From Weissella hellenica (GTDB lineage: Bacteria; Bacillota; Bacilli; Lactobacillales; Lactobacillaceae): 64,000 bases of DNA. Every line of letters starts with the position of its first letter. The stretch's first letter is position 1. This document shows positions 46,494 through 55,515 of this stretch, in pieces. Location of the stretch: NCBI RefSeq assembly GCF_005405545.1, contig NZ_BJEG01000006.1, forward strand, positions 1 through 64,000, given 5' to 3'. The notes beneath the pieces are model-generated. The model worked only from the letters and a program-made list of their open reading frames with translations. It was not told the origin of the DNA and made no database searches. Both the position numbers and the translations under genes were made by a program.

Positions 46494-47855
46494 TTAAGCC
46501 TCCTTATTTTTTTCTTGTGACTGTGCTACTTTTTTAACAGCAGTAACAAACAAATTACCACGGGTTTCAAAATCAGGGAATTGATCCCATGAAGCTGCTG
46601 CTGGTGATAACAAAATCACTTCGCCAGGTTTACTTTGCAAAAATGCAGGTTGCACAGCATGTGGTGCATCTTGTGCATATATAACAGGAATATTTAGTTG
46701 TTTACCAACTTGTGCCAATTTATCAGCCGTCTGACCGAATACAATTAAAGTTTTTACATGTTCTCTCATTGCTGATAGCAATCGCATCTGATCATCGCCG
46801 CGATCTAGGCCACCAGCTAATAGTACAACCGGTTCATTAAATCCAGATAAAGCCATCTCAGTTGCTTCAATATCGGTTGCTTTTGAATCATTATACACTT
46901 TTCGACCATCAAAATTACCAATGTATTGTAGGCGATGTTCAACCCCTGAAAATTCACTCAGTGCTTGGACAATATCTTTCGTAGGTACTGACATCAATTT
47001 ACCTACAGCAATTGCTGCTAAAGCGTTATCAATATTATGCTCACCCGGAACACCCAACTCACTTGCAGCCATAATTCGTTCTTGTTGGTAATATAATGCA
47101 TCTGCCTCAAGATATGACCCAGCTTGACTATTACCTTGCCGTGAAAATGGAATAACTTGCGCTTTCGTTTGTTGTGCCAAATGACGCCATTCCTCTGTAT
47201 CATAATTTACAACAAAGTAATCATGAGATGTTTGCTGATTTGTAATGTTCATTTTCGCTGCAACATAATTTTCACGACTACCATGAAAATTCAAGTGTGA
47301 TGCAAAAATATTTGTCAAAACTGCAATATGCGGTTTAGGTTGTGGCATCCCCATTAATTGAAATGATGATAATTCAGTTACCAAAACATCCTCTTTGGTC
47401 ATTGTTGGCGCAACTTCACTGACTGGCACACCAATATTACCAGCAACTAAAACATGTTTTTCAGCTGTTGATATTTTTCGTAACACTGATGCAATCATTT
47501 CTGTTGTCGTGGTTTTACCATTAGAACCTGTTACGGCAACCCAATTATCTAAAATATATTTTTGTGCCAAAGCAACTTCCACAATAATTGGAATTTGTCG
47601 TTCTCTTGCTGCTACTAAAATAGGAATTGTGTATGGAATACCTGGATTTTTCACAATTAAATCAATACCGGTCAACAATGCGTCCGATTGTTCAGTCGTA
47701 AATTGCGCTCCCTTTTGTTTTAATGCGACAACTTTCGCATCAGTTTCGTCTAACTTGGGATCCGAAACGATTACATGGGCCTCTTCTTTTAATAATAAGC
47801 TTGCCGCAGCCGCACCAGAACGAGCAAATCCAATGATTAATACGTTTTTATTCAT
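46494..47855 (-). CDS. murD: UDP-MurNAc-L-Ala:D-Glu ligase MurD
   Basis: MurD adds D-glutamate to UDP-MurNAc-L-alanine. It has 453 residues with three domains: an N-terminal Rossmann domain, a central ATPase with VTGSNGKTTTTEMI, and a C-terminal domain (VYNDSKATDIEATEMAL). It lies 63 bases after mraY; that gap holds a GC-rich hairpin. Confidence 0.98.
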   Translation of the reverse strand: MNKNVLIIGFARSGAAAASLLLKEEAHVIVSDPKLDETDAKVVALKQKGAQFTTEQSDALLTGIDLIVKNPGIPYTIPILVAARERQIPIIVEVALAQKYILDNWVAVTGSNGKTTTTEMIASVLRKISTAEKHVLVAGNIGVPVSEVAPTMTKEDVLVTELSSFQLMGMPQPKPHIAVLTNIFASHLNFHGSRENYVAAKMNITNQQTSHDYFVVNYDTEEWRHLAQQTKAQVIPFSRQGNSQAGSYLEADALYYQQERIMAASELGVPGEHNIDNALAAIAVGKLMSVPTKDIVQALSEFSGVEHRLQYIGNFDGRKVYNDSKATDIEATEMALSGFNEPVVLLAGGLDRGDDQMRLLSAMREHVKTLIVFGQTADKLAQVGKQLNIPVIYAQDAPHAVQPAFLQSKPGEVILLSPAAASWDQFPDFETRGNLFVTAVKKVAQSQEKNKEA

Positions 47856-47883
47856 TATTTAGTACCTCTTTTTAGATATGTAT

Positions 47884-47900
47884 ATGGGGGTAACCCCCAT
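47884..47900. other. GC-rich hairpin between mraY and murD
   Basis: ATGGGGG-TAA-CCCCCAT, a perfect seven-pair stem with a three-base loop, in an otherwise AT-rich gap inside the dcw cluster. No T run follows on the coding strand, so it is not a standard terminator. It could pause RNA polymerase or set a processing point between mraY and murD. Confidence 0.5.
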
Positions 47901-47918
47901 GAATGTTTTATTATGTGT

Positions 47919-48914
47919 TTAATAGAACCAAATAAGAAAGTAGATAATAGCCATAACTAACCCAACGCCCCAGAAAAAGAAATTAACCTGCCATTCATTC
48001 CAAGGTTTATTAGTATTACCGGTTAACCCGCCTTTTTCAAAACTATGATGAATTGGCGTCATCAAAAATATGCGTTTCTTAAAGAAATGAAAGCTGGTTA
48101 CTTGGATAATGACACTCAATGTCTCCACCATAAAAACAAAACCGATAATCAACAATGACCATTCATGATGTAACACCAATGAATTCATAGCCAAGCCCGC
48201 TCCCAATGCAAGTGAACCAGTATCACCCATAAATATTGTTGCTGGATAATGATTAAAGACTAGAAATCCTAGTAGAGCTCCTATCATCAAAGCGTCTAAC
48301 AAAATCATTGTTGTATCACCTTGAACAATTGCAATCACTAAGTAGGCAATATAGGCAATGATTGCGGTCCCTGAAGCCAAACCATCTAAACCATCAGTTA
48401 AGTTGGTTGCATTTGACCATCCCACCAGCCAAAAGATTGTAAATAAGGTATACACAACGATACTGTGCAACTCACCTAAACCAAATGGTAAGGTTAGGAA
48501 AAAGTCGAACTTGCCAATAGCCAAAACAAGGACTCCTAAAATAGCAGCAGCAATTTCGGAAAATAATTTTGGCAAAAAGCGTAATCCCTCATCACGGTGA
48601 TTAAATACCTTAATACTGTCATCAAAAGCACCAACAATTGCAAATACAATAATGGCAATTAAAGTGGCCCATCCAGTTGATCCTGTATTTTTAGTAACAA
48701 ACGATAGTAAAATAAACCCAATCACGATTACTGGAATAAAAGCAGCACCTCCCATTGTTGGTGTGCCAGCTTTTGCAGCATGATCTGGTTCATGTTCACC
48801 TGTTCGCATGACCATCTGCGCAACCTTGATTTTTTTAAACCAATCACGTAACCGTGATACTACTAATACCGTAACAATAAGACTAAATACTAGTCCCAGT
48901 AAAAAAGTCGACAT
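47919..48914 (-). CDS. mraY: Phospho-MurNAc-pentapeptide transferase MraY
   Basis: MraY attaches phospho-MurNAc-pentapeptide to undecaprenyl phosphate (lipid I). It has 331 residues with about ten membrane segments. Motifs: GTPTMGGAAFIPV, NATNLTDGLDGLASG (catalytic Asp pair), FMGDTGSLALGAGLA, and MTPIHHSFE. The ATG at 48914 follows GAGAGGAG by seven bases; an upstream start at 48935 overlaps that site. Confidence 0.97.
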   Translation of the reverse strand: MSTFLLGLVFSLIVTVLVVSRLRDWFKKIKVAQMVMRTGEHEPDHAAKAGTPTMGGAAFIPVIVIGFILLSFVTKNTGSTGWATLIAIIVFAIVGAFDDSIKVFNHRDEGLRFLPKLFSEIAAAILGVLVLAIGKFDFFLTLPFGLGELHSIVVYTLFTIFWLVGWSNATNLTDGLDGLASGTAIIAYIAYLVIAIVQGDTTMILLDALMIGALLGFLVFNHYPATIFMGDTGSLALGAGLAMNSLVLHHEWSLLIIGFVFMVETLSVIIQVTSFHFFKKRIFLMTPIHHSFEKGGLTGNTNKPWNEWQVNFFFWGVGLVMAIIYFLIWFY

Positions 48915-48949
48915 TCGACTACTCCTCTCACTCACATGTGTTTCTATTT

Positions 48950-51133
48950 TTATTCATTTGGCTTTTTAAATTCAACTGTAATCTCATGATATCCATCAGA
49001 TAGAGCTGTTCCCTTATTTAACGACTGTGTGGTTACAAATCCATTACCTTTAATAATGGCCTTTACATGCGCCATCTGTGCCCAAGATAAGACATCGCTT
49101 TTTGCCCAGCCATGCATATTCGGTACAGTAATATTTTTACCAGTGTTTAAAAAGACACGTTGATCAATCAGTGATTCATCACCAGCCATTGGCGATTGTG
49201 ATTTAACCGCATCACCATCGCCCATAATAACTGGTGTTAGATGATTTGCTTTAACTTCTTTACGAGCATCACTAATCGAACCACCAACAACCGTTGGTAC
49301 TTTAACTTGTTGGTTTTCACTCACAACAACTTTGTTATCATTATCTGATAAATCTAGTGCTTGTTGCATATTAGTCTTGAAAACATCTGACATATCTTTG
49401 GTAATATTTTCAGTATTTTTCTGCGGTTGTTTTGTCACAATATACATCAAATACCTTGAATTATCAGACGGTGCCATCCCCATCCATGAATGAATTTCAT
49501 CACTGTTATTACCAGGTGCTGAGTATCCAAGTGCAGTTGCAATTTGGGCAGTACCTGATTTACCAGTTGTTTTAACATTTGGAATTGCATAATCCTTACC
49601 TAAACCATGTTCTGAATAGATAACATCTTCTAATTGCTCACGTGTTGCCTTAGCCGTTTCCTTACTAATTGGTTTACTAATAACATCCGGCTTTGGTTGT
49701 GAAACAACTTTCTTTGTATTCGGATCAACAATTTTTTCAATGATTTGTGGGCGTAATTCCTTACCATTATTTGCAATAGCTGAATATGCTTGAATCATTT
49801 GCAAAGGTGTCACTGAGATACCTTGACCAAAAGCCGTATTGGCTTGTTCAATTGGATACTGAAATTGCATGTTTCCAACTGCTTCATCTTGAAATCCTGA
49901 TTTAGTTGACTTTAAAAATTGGAATTTATTAAGATATTTCTGCCATGTTTTTGGTCCCATCTTTTGCTCCGTTAAGGCCATTGCCACATTGGATGATGCT
50001 GCAATTCCACGGGCATAACTAATGGTTCCCCATCCTTCACCATTATTCCAATCAGTAACTTTTTTATTACCAATTTTAAGTGTTCCAGATTTATAAAGGG
50101 CATTTGGATTCCAATTATCAGTGTCAATTGCAGCAGCTAGTGTAATTCCTTTTAATACAGACCCTGGTTCAAATGCTGTACCATACAACTGATTAGTCCA
50201 TAAGTCACCTAATCCTTCACCTGTCTGAGCATTGAAAGTTGGTCGCTGCGTTGTGGCTACAATTTTACCTGTTTTTGTATCCATCATAACGGCTATTGCA
50301 GCTTTGGGCTTCATGTCATCAGATAATTGCTGCATGCTTTTTTCAAGGTTTGATTGTAATTTCATATTAATCGTTGTGTAAACGTCATAACCATTTTTAA
50401 CAGCTAAGTTTTTCTTTGAAACACTATGATCAGTAGAATCCGTTGACGTTGTTTTGACACCATTACGACCAGTCAATTTTTTATTCCACGATTGTTCCAT
50501 TCCTGAAATACCAGAAATTGTTTGACCACCATCGCGATGCTCTTTTTTAGTAATACCAATCAAGTCTGATGCAAATGTACCATTCGGATAAAGTCTTGAT
50601 TCACTACTCGTAAAAGTCAATCCAGGAATATTCATACTCTTCAATTGTTTATATTTTTGAACACTCAAATTTAAACCAGCTGTACCAAATTGGACTTGCT
50701 GTAGCTTACTTTTACGTCCATTTTTTATAGATGTTTCATAAAAATCGGCTTCACCACCAAGGACACCTGCTAGTTGCTTACCAACTTTAGCATCCTGCGT
50801 TTTTTTAACGTACATTGGGTTTCCTTTTGCTGATTTTTGATTTTTATCTAATACAGCAGCCAATGTATACGTTGTTGAGGACTCTGCTAGGGAATTACCA
50901 ACTGCGTCAAAAATTTCGCCACGCTTTGCAGGAATATCATTTTGACTTTGATAAATTAGTTGCGCTGCTTGGTCTAATTTGTGACCTTTTACCTCTTTTG
51001 TGATTGAGATACTAGAAAAACGGATTCCTAACACAACCAACACACCTATCATCAATATAAGCAAAAGTTTACCTGTATTGCGACTATTTTTATCCGCTTG
51101 GTTACGTTTTGGCATCCGTTGTTTTTTTACCAT
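48950..51133 (-). CDS. pbp2x: Septal transpeptidase PBP2x (FtsI) with PASTA domains
   Basis: A class B penicillin-binding protein that cross-links septal peptidoglycan. It has 727 residues: short cytoplasmic tail, membrane helix (about 22-40), PBP dimer domain (about 60-230), transpeptidase (about 275-590) with SVLK (Ser325), SSN (about 380-382) and KSGTA (525-529), then two PASTA repeats (about 608-725). The PASTA pair makes it PBP2x-like rather than a short PBP2B. Located between ftsL and mraY as usual. Confidence 0.96.
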   Translation of the reverse strand: MVKKQRMPKRNQADKNSRNTGKLLLILMIGVLVVLGIRFSSISITKEVKGHKLDQAAQLIYQSQNDIPAKRGEIFDAVGNSLAESSTTYTLAAVLDKNQKSAKGNPMYVKKTQDAKVGKQLAGVLGGEADFYETSIKNGRKSKLQQVQFGTAGLNLSVQKYKQLKSMNIPGLTFTSSESRLYPNGTFASDLIGITKKEHRDGGQTISGISGMEQSWNKKLTGRNGVKTTSTDSTDHSVSKKNLAVKNGYDVYTTINMKLQSNLEKSMQQLSDDMKPKAAIAVMMDTKTGKIVATTQRPTFNAQTGEGLGDLWTNQLYGTAFEPGSVLKGITLAAAIDTDNWNPNALYKSGTLKIGNKKVTDWNNGEGWGTISYARGIAASSNVAMALTEQKMGPKTWQKYLNKFQFLKSTKSGFQDEAVGNMQFQYPIEQANTAFGQGISVTPLQMIQAYSAIANNGKELRPQIIEKIVDPNTKKVVSQPKPDVISKPISKETAKATREQLEDVIYSEHGLGKDYAIPNVKTTGKSGTAQIATALGYSAPGNNSDEIHSWMGMAPSDNSRYLMYIVTKQPQKNTENITKDMSDVFKTNMQQALDLSDNDNKVVVSENQQVKVPTVVGGSISDARKEVKANHLTPVIMGDGDAVKSQSPMAGDESLIDQRVFLNTGKNITVPNMHGWAKSDVLSWAQMAHVKAIIKGNGFVTTQSLNKGTALSDGYHEITVEFKKPNE

Positions 51134-51134
51134 G

Positions 51135-51524
51135 CTACTTTACGTTCCTTATATTTTGATTTTTCAGTGTTAACCCATTTTTTTCAGCAATACTGTTTAA
51201 TCGTTTAGGGCTTGATAAATCACTGACTTGTTGCTTCAATGTATTGTTTTTATTGCGCACTTGTTCTAGCTGCGCTGAAGTTGCTGCTAATTGTGTATTC
51301 GTTGTTGTGCTTTTATTTGCCATAAAAATCACTAGAAATGCAGCTGCAATAATAGTCACTACCACGGCACCAACCATAACTAAATCCATAGCATTCCACT
51401 TAGGTTTGGCTAATTTTATTTTCTTAGCTCTACTTTGACTATTAGTTTTTATTTTTGGTTGGTTAACTGGTTTACTAACGACATTTTCATTGTAATTATT
51501 ACGGTATTTTGGCAGTCCGTCCAT
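51135..51524 (-). CDS. ftsL: Cell division protein FtsL
   Basis: A small bitopic divisome protein, 129 residues: basic cytoplasmic N-terminus with many Lys and Asn (about 1-45), a membrane helix (about 48-70, LVMVGAVVVTIIAAAFLVIF), and an extracellular leucine-zipper-like coiled coil (about 75-125). The start at 51524 (MDGLPKYRNNYN) has GAGGAAGG six bases upstream; a start at 51563 would overlap rsmH. Confidence 0.9.
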   Translation of the reverse strand: MDGLPKYRNNYNENVVSKPVNQPKIKTNSQSRAKKIKLAKPKWNAMDLVMVGAVVVTIIAAAFLVIFMANKSTTTNTQLAATSAQLEQVRNKNNTLKQQVSDLSSPKRLNSIAEKNGLTLKNQNIRNVK

Positions 51525-51546
51525 AATAAGCCTTCCTCTATCAGTT

Positions 51547-52491
51547 TTACTTGATTCTTTCAATAACGCGTAGTTTAGCAGAATGTGCCCGACGATTTAT
51601 CGCTAGTTCTTCTTCGGAAGGCAAAATAGGCTTACGTACGACTAATTTAAAATCAGGTTGCATTTCTTCTGGAATAATCGGCAAACCAGATGGTAAGTCT
51701 GGAATTGTTACTTTTTCTTTAAACATTGTCTTCACTAAACGATCTTCTAATGAGTGGAAGGTAATCACCGTAATGCGACCATTAACGTTTAACATATCTA
51801 ACGCTTGCGCTAACGAATCTTCTACAGCACCTAACTCATCATTAACAGCAATTCGAATTGCTTGAAAAGTCCTTTTAGCTGGATGTCCTCCCTTGCGCCT
51901 TGCAGCAGCAGGGATAGCAGCTTTGATAATATCTACTAATTCAAATGTCGTTTCAATTGGTTTAATTTCACGTTCATGTTCTATTTTACGAGCAATCTGC
52001 TTAGCAAACTTCTCTTCACCATAACGTGAGAAAATGCGCAATAACTCATGAAATGACCATTCATTAACCACTGTTTGCGCTGTTAATGCTTGTGATTGGT
52101 CCATACGCATATCAAGTGGGGCATCATAATTATATGAAAAACCACGTTGGCCATCATCGAATTGTGGTGATGAAACACCCAAATCATACACAATGCCGTC
52201 AAACGATGGTACGCCATTCTCAACTAGTGCATCATTAAGATTACGGAAATTAGTTTGAATGAAATTAACTTTACCTTGTGATAATTCGCTTTTAAGATGT
52301 TCCTGATTAAAAGTAATTGCGGTTTCGTCTTGATCAAATGACCATAACTTACCGGTTGTTAATTTGCTTGCTAATAATTGCGAGTGACCGCCACCACCAA
52401 GTGTCGCATCAACATAAACGCCATCTGGTTTGACATTTAATGCCTCAATCGCTTCTTTTAATAACACTGTTACATGTTTAAACTCTGTCAT
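51547..52491 (-). CDS. rsmH: 16S rRNA m4C1402 methyltransferase RsmH (MraW)
   Basis: RsmH methylates N4 of C1402 in the ribosomal P site. It has 314 residues from [21 protein letters not shown] loop [15 protein letters not shown] and the [10 protein letters not shown] motif are intact. The ATG at 52491 is preferred on homology; the ribosome binding site is not strong (AAGGGA about 12 bases away), and a TTG at 52512 is the alternative. Second gene of the cluster, after mraZ. Confidence 0.95.
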   Translation of the reverse strand: MTEFKHVTVLLKEAIEALNVKPDGVYVDATLGGGGHSQLLASKLTTGKLWSFDQDETAITFNQEHLKSELSQGKVNFIQTNFRNLNDALVENGVPSFDGIVYDLGVSSPQFDDGQRGFSYNYDAPLDMRMDQSQALTAQTVVNEWSFHELLRIFSRYGEEKFAKQIARKIEHEREIKPIETTFELVDIIKAAIPAAARRKGGHPAKRTFQAIRIAVNDELGAVEDSLAQALDMLNVNGRITVITFHSLEDRLVKTMFKEKVTIPDLPSGLPIIPEEMQPDFKLVVRKPILPSEEELAINRRAHSAKLRVIERIK

Positions 52492-52530
52492 TGGCTTCTT
52501 TGTTCCCTTCAAACCTTTTTCGAACTAATA

Positions 52531-52965
52531 TTAAAACTCTAGTTCTTCCAATCCATTTGCAATGTCATCAAAATTTTCGGCAGTATTATCTTCATATGTT
52601 TGCCACTTTTCAGTGCTCCATAATTCGAAAATATTATCACCCATTCCAAAGACTGTTACGCTTTTTGTTATTTGAGCATAACTACGCAATGTTGGTGAGA
52701 GATTGATACGTCCTTGTTTATCAAATTCAACTTCAACAGCACCCCCAAAAACAAACCGCTTAAATTGGCGCGCTTTAGTATTTGTTTCAGGTAATGCATT
52801 AATTTTTTTTGAAAAGTCTTGCCATCCTTCAAGCGTATAGGCACGTAGCGAATGATCCATCCAACGTGTAATCACAAAAGATTCACCAAGTTGATTACGA
52901 AATTTTGCCGGAATAATTAGCCGATTTTTAGTATCTAATACATGTTGAAAAGTTCCCATGAACAT
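52531..52965 (-). CDS. mraZ: Transcriptional regulator MraZ
   Basis: MraZ is a SpoVT/AbrB-fold DNA-binding protein that controls the dcw cluster by binding repeated boxes in its promoter. It has 144 residues with two swapped-hairpin repeats (KNRLIIPAKFR in the first, DKQGRINLSPTLR in the second). MFMGTFQHVLD at 52965 is the start, eight bases after AAGGAGG. It heads the cluster and lies about 84 bases from the operator array. Confidence 0.97.
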   Translation of the reverse strand: MFMGTFQHVLDTKNRLIIPAKFRNQLGESFVITRWMDHSLRAYTLEGWQDFSKKINALPETNTKARQFKRFVFGGAVEVEFDKQGRINLSPTLRSYAQITKSVTVFGMGDNIFELWSTEKWQTYEDNTAENFDDIANGLEELEF

Positions 52966-53048
52966 CAGCCAATCCTCCTTTATAAAAATTCGTATTATTA
53001 ATGAATCCAGTACACCACTTTGTTTAACAATTCAATACTCTTAATTTA

Positions 53049-53093
53049 CCACAATATCCCACTTTCAACCACCTTTCCCCACCATTATCCACC
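53049..53093 (-). promoter_or_regulatory. MraZ operator: five GTGG boxes at exact 10-base period
   Basis: On the minus strand GTGG occurs five times with exact 10-base spacing (plus-strand CCAC at 53049, 53059, 53069, 53079, 53089). The two boxes farthest from mraZ are identical 10-mers (ATAATGGTGG). MraZ is known to bind direct repeats of TGGG or AAAGTG type at this period, so this is very likely its autoregulatory operator. A further out-of-register GTGG lies at 53015-53018. I could not fix the -35 and -10 boxes. Confidence 0.8.
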
Positions 53094-53189
53094 ATTATTT
53101 TCAATAGATTTACCTACATAAATATTGATATATAGGGGCGTAATCGTTTTTTTGACATAATTCTTACAATTGTGGGTATTTTTAAACAC

Positions 53190-53225
53190 AAAAAAGCGTT
53201 ATCAGATAATCTGATAACGCTTTTT
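53190..53225 (-). terminator. Terminator before the dcw cluster
   Basis: A long perfect hairpin with arms AAAAAGCGTTATCAGAT and its complement, almost no loop, ending in a T run. It ends the prmA-rsmE transcript and shields the mraZ operator region. Confidence 0.9.
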
Positions 53226-53235
53226 AAGCTTAAAT

Positions 53236-53616
53236 TTAAACTTCTCGAAAACCACCGTCAACTGAAATTTGTTTTTCAAAATCCAGCTCTTCTTCTTGGC
53301 CACTTGTAAAGGCAAAAATTTCGATAATCAAATATAAGATTGCTAAATAATATCCATAGAAAGCCGAATTAATTTGCAACCAAATTGATATCAAATAAAT
53401 AATTGGCCAAACAAGTAGTAACGCCCAATTAGATCCAGTTCGACGTAAAAACATTCCTGTTAGTACACTAAATAACATGTTAACAATGAAGAGTGACATA
53501 ATTATTTTAAAGTTCACAGTCAATGCTGTTTTATTCAAAATATAAGGGAGTAATATACCCAAAATTGGCATCCAAATCCAAAATCGCCAATCAAAAGTTT
53601 TATTAATTTTTTTCAT
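53236..53616 (-). CDS. Small membrane protein of unknown function
   Basis: A 126-residue protein with four hydrophobic segments (about 12-30, 36-55, 63-83 and 86-103), short loops and an acidic cytoplasmic C-terminus (QEEELDFEKQISVDGGFREV). I do not recognise the family. It is 19 bases after rsmE, with AGAGG before the ATG, and ends at a terminator, so it is the last gene of prmA-rsmE. No catalytic or transport motif is visible. Confidence 0.8.
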   Translation of the reverse strand: MKKINKTFDWRFWIWMPILGILLPYILNKTALTVNFKIIMSLFIVNMLFSVLTGMFLRRTGSNWALLLVWPIIYLISIWLQINSAFYGYYLAILYLIIEIFAFTSGQEEELDFEKQISVDGGFREV

Positions 53617-53635
53617 CTAAAAACCTCTATATTTA

Positions 53636-54379
53636 CTATTTATTTAATTCCATAACATAACTTAATGTACTTAGCGCATACATTGGCGCTGTCTCAGCTC
53701 GTAAAATCCGTGGTCCTAAGCCAGCGGCTACAAAACCTTCCGCTAACAAGTAGTCAATTTCTGCCGGTGTCAAACCACCTTCAGGACCGAATAGAAAACA
53801 AATCGCATCGTCTGGCTGCAAAGCCTGTAATTTTTGTACTAATTGACCTGTTTCACCCTTTTTAGCACTTTCTTCCCAAGCGACTATTTTAGTCATTGCT
53901 TTTGGTAATGACAACTCTGTTAGTTTAGGAACATACGTCACATCAGGTATCTTTAACCGATGTGATTGTTCTGCAGCTGCAGCTGCTATCTTATTTAATC
54001 GCACTATTTTTTTAGCTGCTTTTTGGCCCCAATGCGAAACAGACCAGTCTGTTTCGACAATAATTATATGATGTGCACCTAATTCAGTTGCCTTTTGAAC
54101 AACAAATTCTGATTTATCTCCCTTAGCTAATCCAATAATAATGGTGGTATCTACTGGTAATTCAACAGCTAATGTTTGCCGGGATATGATGGTCATCAAC
54201 ACATAATCATCATGTAATTCTGCAATTTCACCGATGACGACATCCTGACTGTTGGGTAAGACAAACTCAGCTTTAGCCCCTTCACGACTGCGTAGGACTG
54301 TTATAAAATGGTGAGCTACCGTTTCAGGCAATTTAAATTGTTGACCCGTTGGTGTTTCGTCTAAAAAATATCTTTGCAT
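53636..54379 (-). CDS. rsmE: 16S rRNA m3U1498 methyltransferase RsmE
   Basis: RsmE methylates N3 of U1498 in 16S rRNA. It has 247 residues: an N-terminal PUA-like domain and a C-terminal SPOUT knot domain with FLFGPEGGLTPAEIDYL and LGPRILRAETAPMYALS, which form the SAM site. Its start overlaps the prmA stop by one base. Confidence 0.96.
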   Translation of the reverse strand: MQRYFLDETPTGQQFKLPETVAHHFITVLRSREGAKAEFVLPNSQDVVIGEIAELHDDYVLMTIISRQTLAVELPVDTTIIIGLAKGDKSEFVVQKATELGAHHIIIVETDWSVSHWGQKAAKKIVRLNKIAAAAAEQSHRLKIPDVTYVPKLTELSLPKAMTKIVAWEESAKKGETGQLVQKLQALQPDDAICFLFGPEGGLTPAEIDYLLAEGFVAAGLGPRILRAETAPMYALSTLSYVMELNK

Positions 54380-55332
54380 TAATTGTCCTCGCTATTAAAT
54401 TTAGCAATAATACCGTACCAATCACCTAACTTCATTGATTGTTCAACAACTAATCCATTTTCTTGCAAATCAAAAATCATCTTATCACGTTTATCATAAT
54501 AAATACCCGATAATAATAATCGTCCATTAGGCTGTAGAACATTACCTACATTTGGTATCAATAACTCTAATACTTCTGCCAGCATATTAGCAATAACGAT
54601 ATCATACTTTTGGTTTGGTACATCATTTAATAAATCACTAACCATTAACTGCATATCAGCTACTTGTGGATTTAGATCAACATTACCTTGTGCTGATGTC
54701 ACTGCAACGTCATCAATATCCGTTCCCAAGATATCACCAGCGCCTAATAAACGGGCTGTAATTCCTAATACACCAGAGCCAGTTCCAACATCAATAACTG
54801 TTTCACCACCACGAACAACCACTTCCAGTGCCTGTATCATTAATTGTGTGGTTGGGTGCGTGCCCGTTCCAAAAGCCATACCTGGGTCTAAAACAATGAC
54901 TTGTTCATCCTTTTGTATTGGTTGATAATTCTCCCACTTTGGGACAACGGTAATATGTCTTGTAACCCGTACTGGATGGTAGTATTTTTGCCATTCCGTC
55001 GCCCAGTCGTCTTCTAAGACAGCTTGAACTGTCACCGTTCCAGGATGTGCATCTAACCCAAAATCAGATAACTCATCTACTGATGATTGTATTTTATTCG
55101 TTAACAATACCAGATCAGTCTCATTAGCAAAATAACCACTTACACTAGCTCCAGATGTACGATGAACAATATCTTCCGCTTTAACCATCACTGTTGCATC
55201 TGCTGGTTGATAATGATCTAATTCAGCAGAGTCATCAATTTCAACACCTTCTGCACCATTAGTCATTAAAATATTACTAATTGCTTCAATCGATTCTGTT
55301 TGTGTTTCCACAACAATTTTTTGCCAACTCAT
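54379..55332 (-). CDS. prmA: Ribosomal protein L11 methyltransferase PrmA
   Basis: PrmA trimethylates ribosomal protein L11. It has 317 residues. SAM motifs: VIDVGTGSGVLGITARLLGA and the substrate motif VIANMLAEVLELL, with LDPGMAFGTGTHPTTQLMI before them. The ATG at 55332 is six bases after GAGGG; a second ATG two codons upstream abuts that site. First gene of prmA-rsmE. Confidence 0.96.
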   Translation of the reverse strand: MSWQKIVVETQTESIEAISNILMTNGAEGVEIDDSAELDHYQPADATVMVKAEDIVHRTSGASVSGYFANETDLVLLTNKIQSSVDELSDFGLDAHPGTVTVQAVLEDDWATEWQKYYHPVRVTRHITVVPKWENYQPIQKDEQVIVLDPGMAFGTGTHPTTQLMIQALEVVVRGGETVIDVGTGSGVLGITARLLGAGDILGTDIDDVAVTSAQGNVDLNPQVADMQLMVSDLLNDVPNQKYDIVIANMLAEVLELLIPNVGNVLQPNGRLLLSGIYYDKRDKMIFDLQENGLVVEQSMKLGDWYGIIAKFNSEDN

Positions 55333-55362
55333 GAACATCCCTCGTTTATATTAATTTAATTA

Positions 55363-55371
55363 AGAATACCA
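55363..55371 (-). promoter_or_regulatory. Extended -10 promoter of prmA
   Basis: TGGTATTCT on the minus strand, 31 bases upstream of prmA; no clear -35. Confidence 0.45.
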
Positions 55372-55407
55372 CAAAATGATATTATCGCCCACATACTACC
55401 AATAAAA

Positions 55408-55508
55408 TAAAAAAACAACCATAATTTTTGGTTAATCAAACTTAACTCATTAGGCGTTGCCTGCTAATCATTGAGTCATATTTTACCGAAAAATTATGGA
55501 TGTTTATT
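55408..55508 (-). terminator. Long branched terminator after pyk
   Basis: On the minus strand an outer stem of about 18-20 pairs (CCATAATTTTT with CGGT against ACC AAAAATTATGG) encloses a second imperfect stem (ACTCA...TTAG...GGC-AAC-GCC TAA TGAGT) and is followed by TTTTTTTATTTT. The whole structure is about 95 bases, far larger than the other terminators here. Confidence 0.8.
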
Positions 55509-55515
55509 TTTAAAA

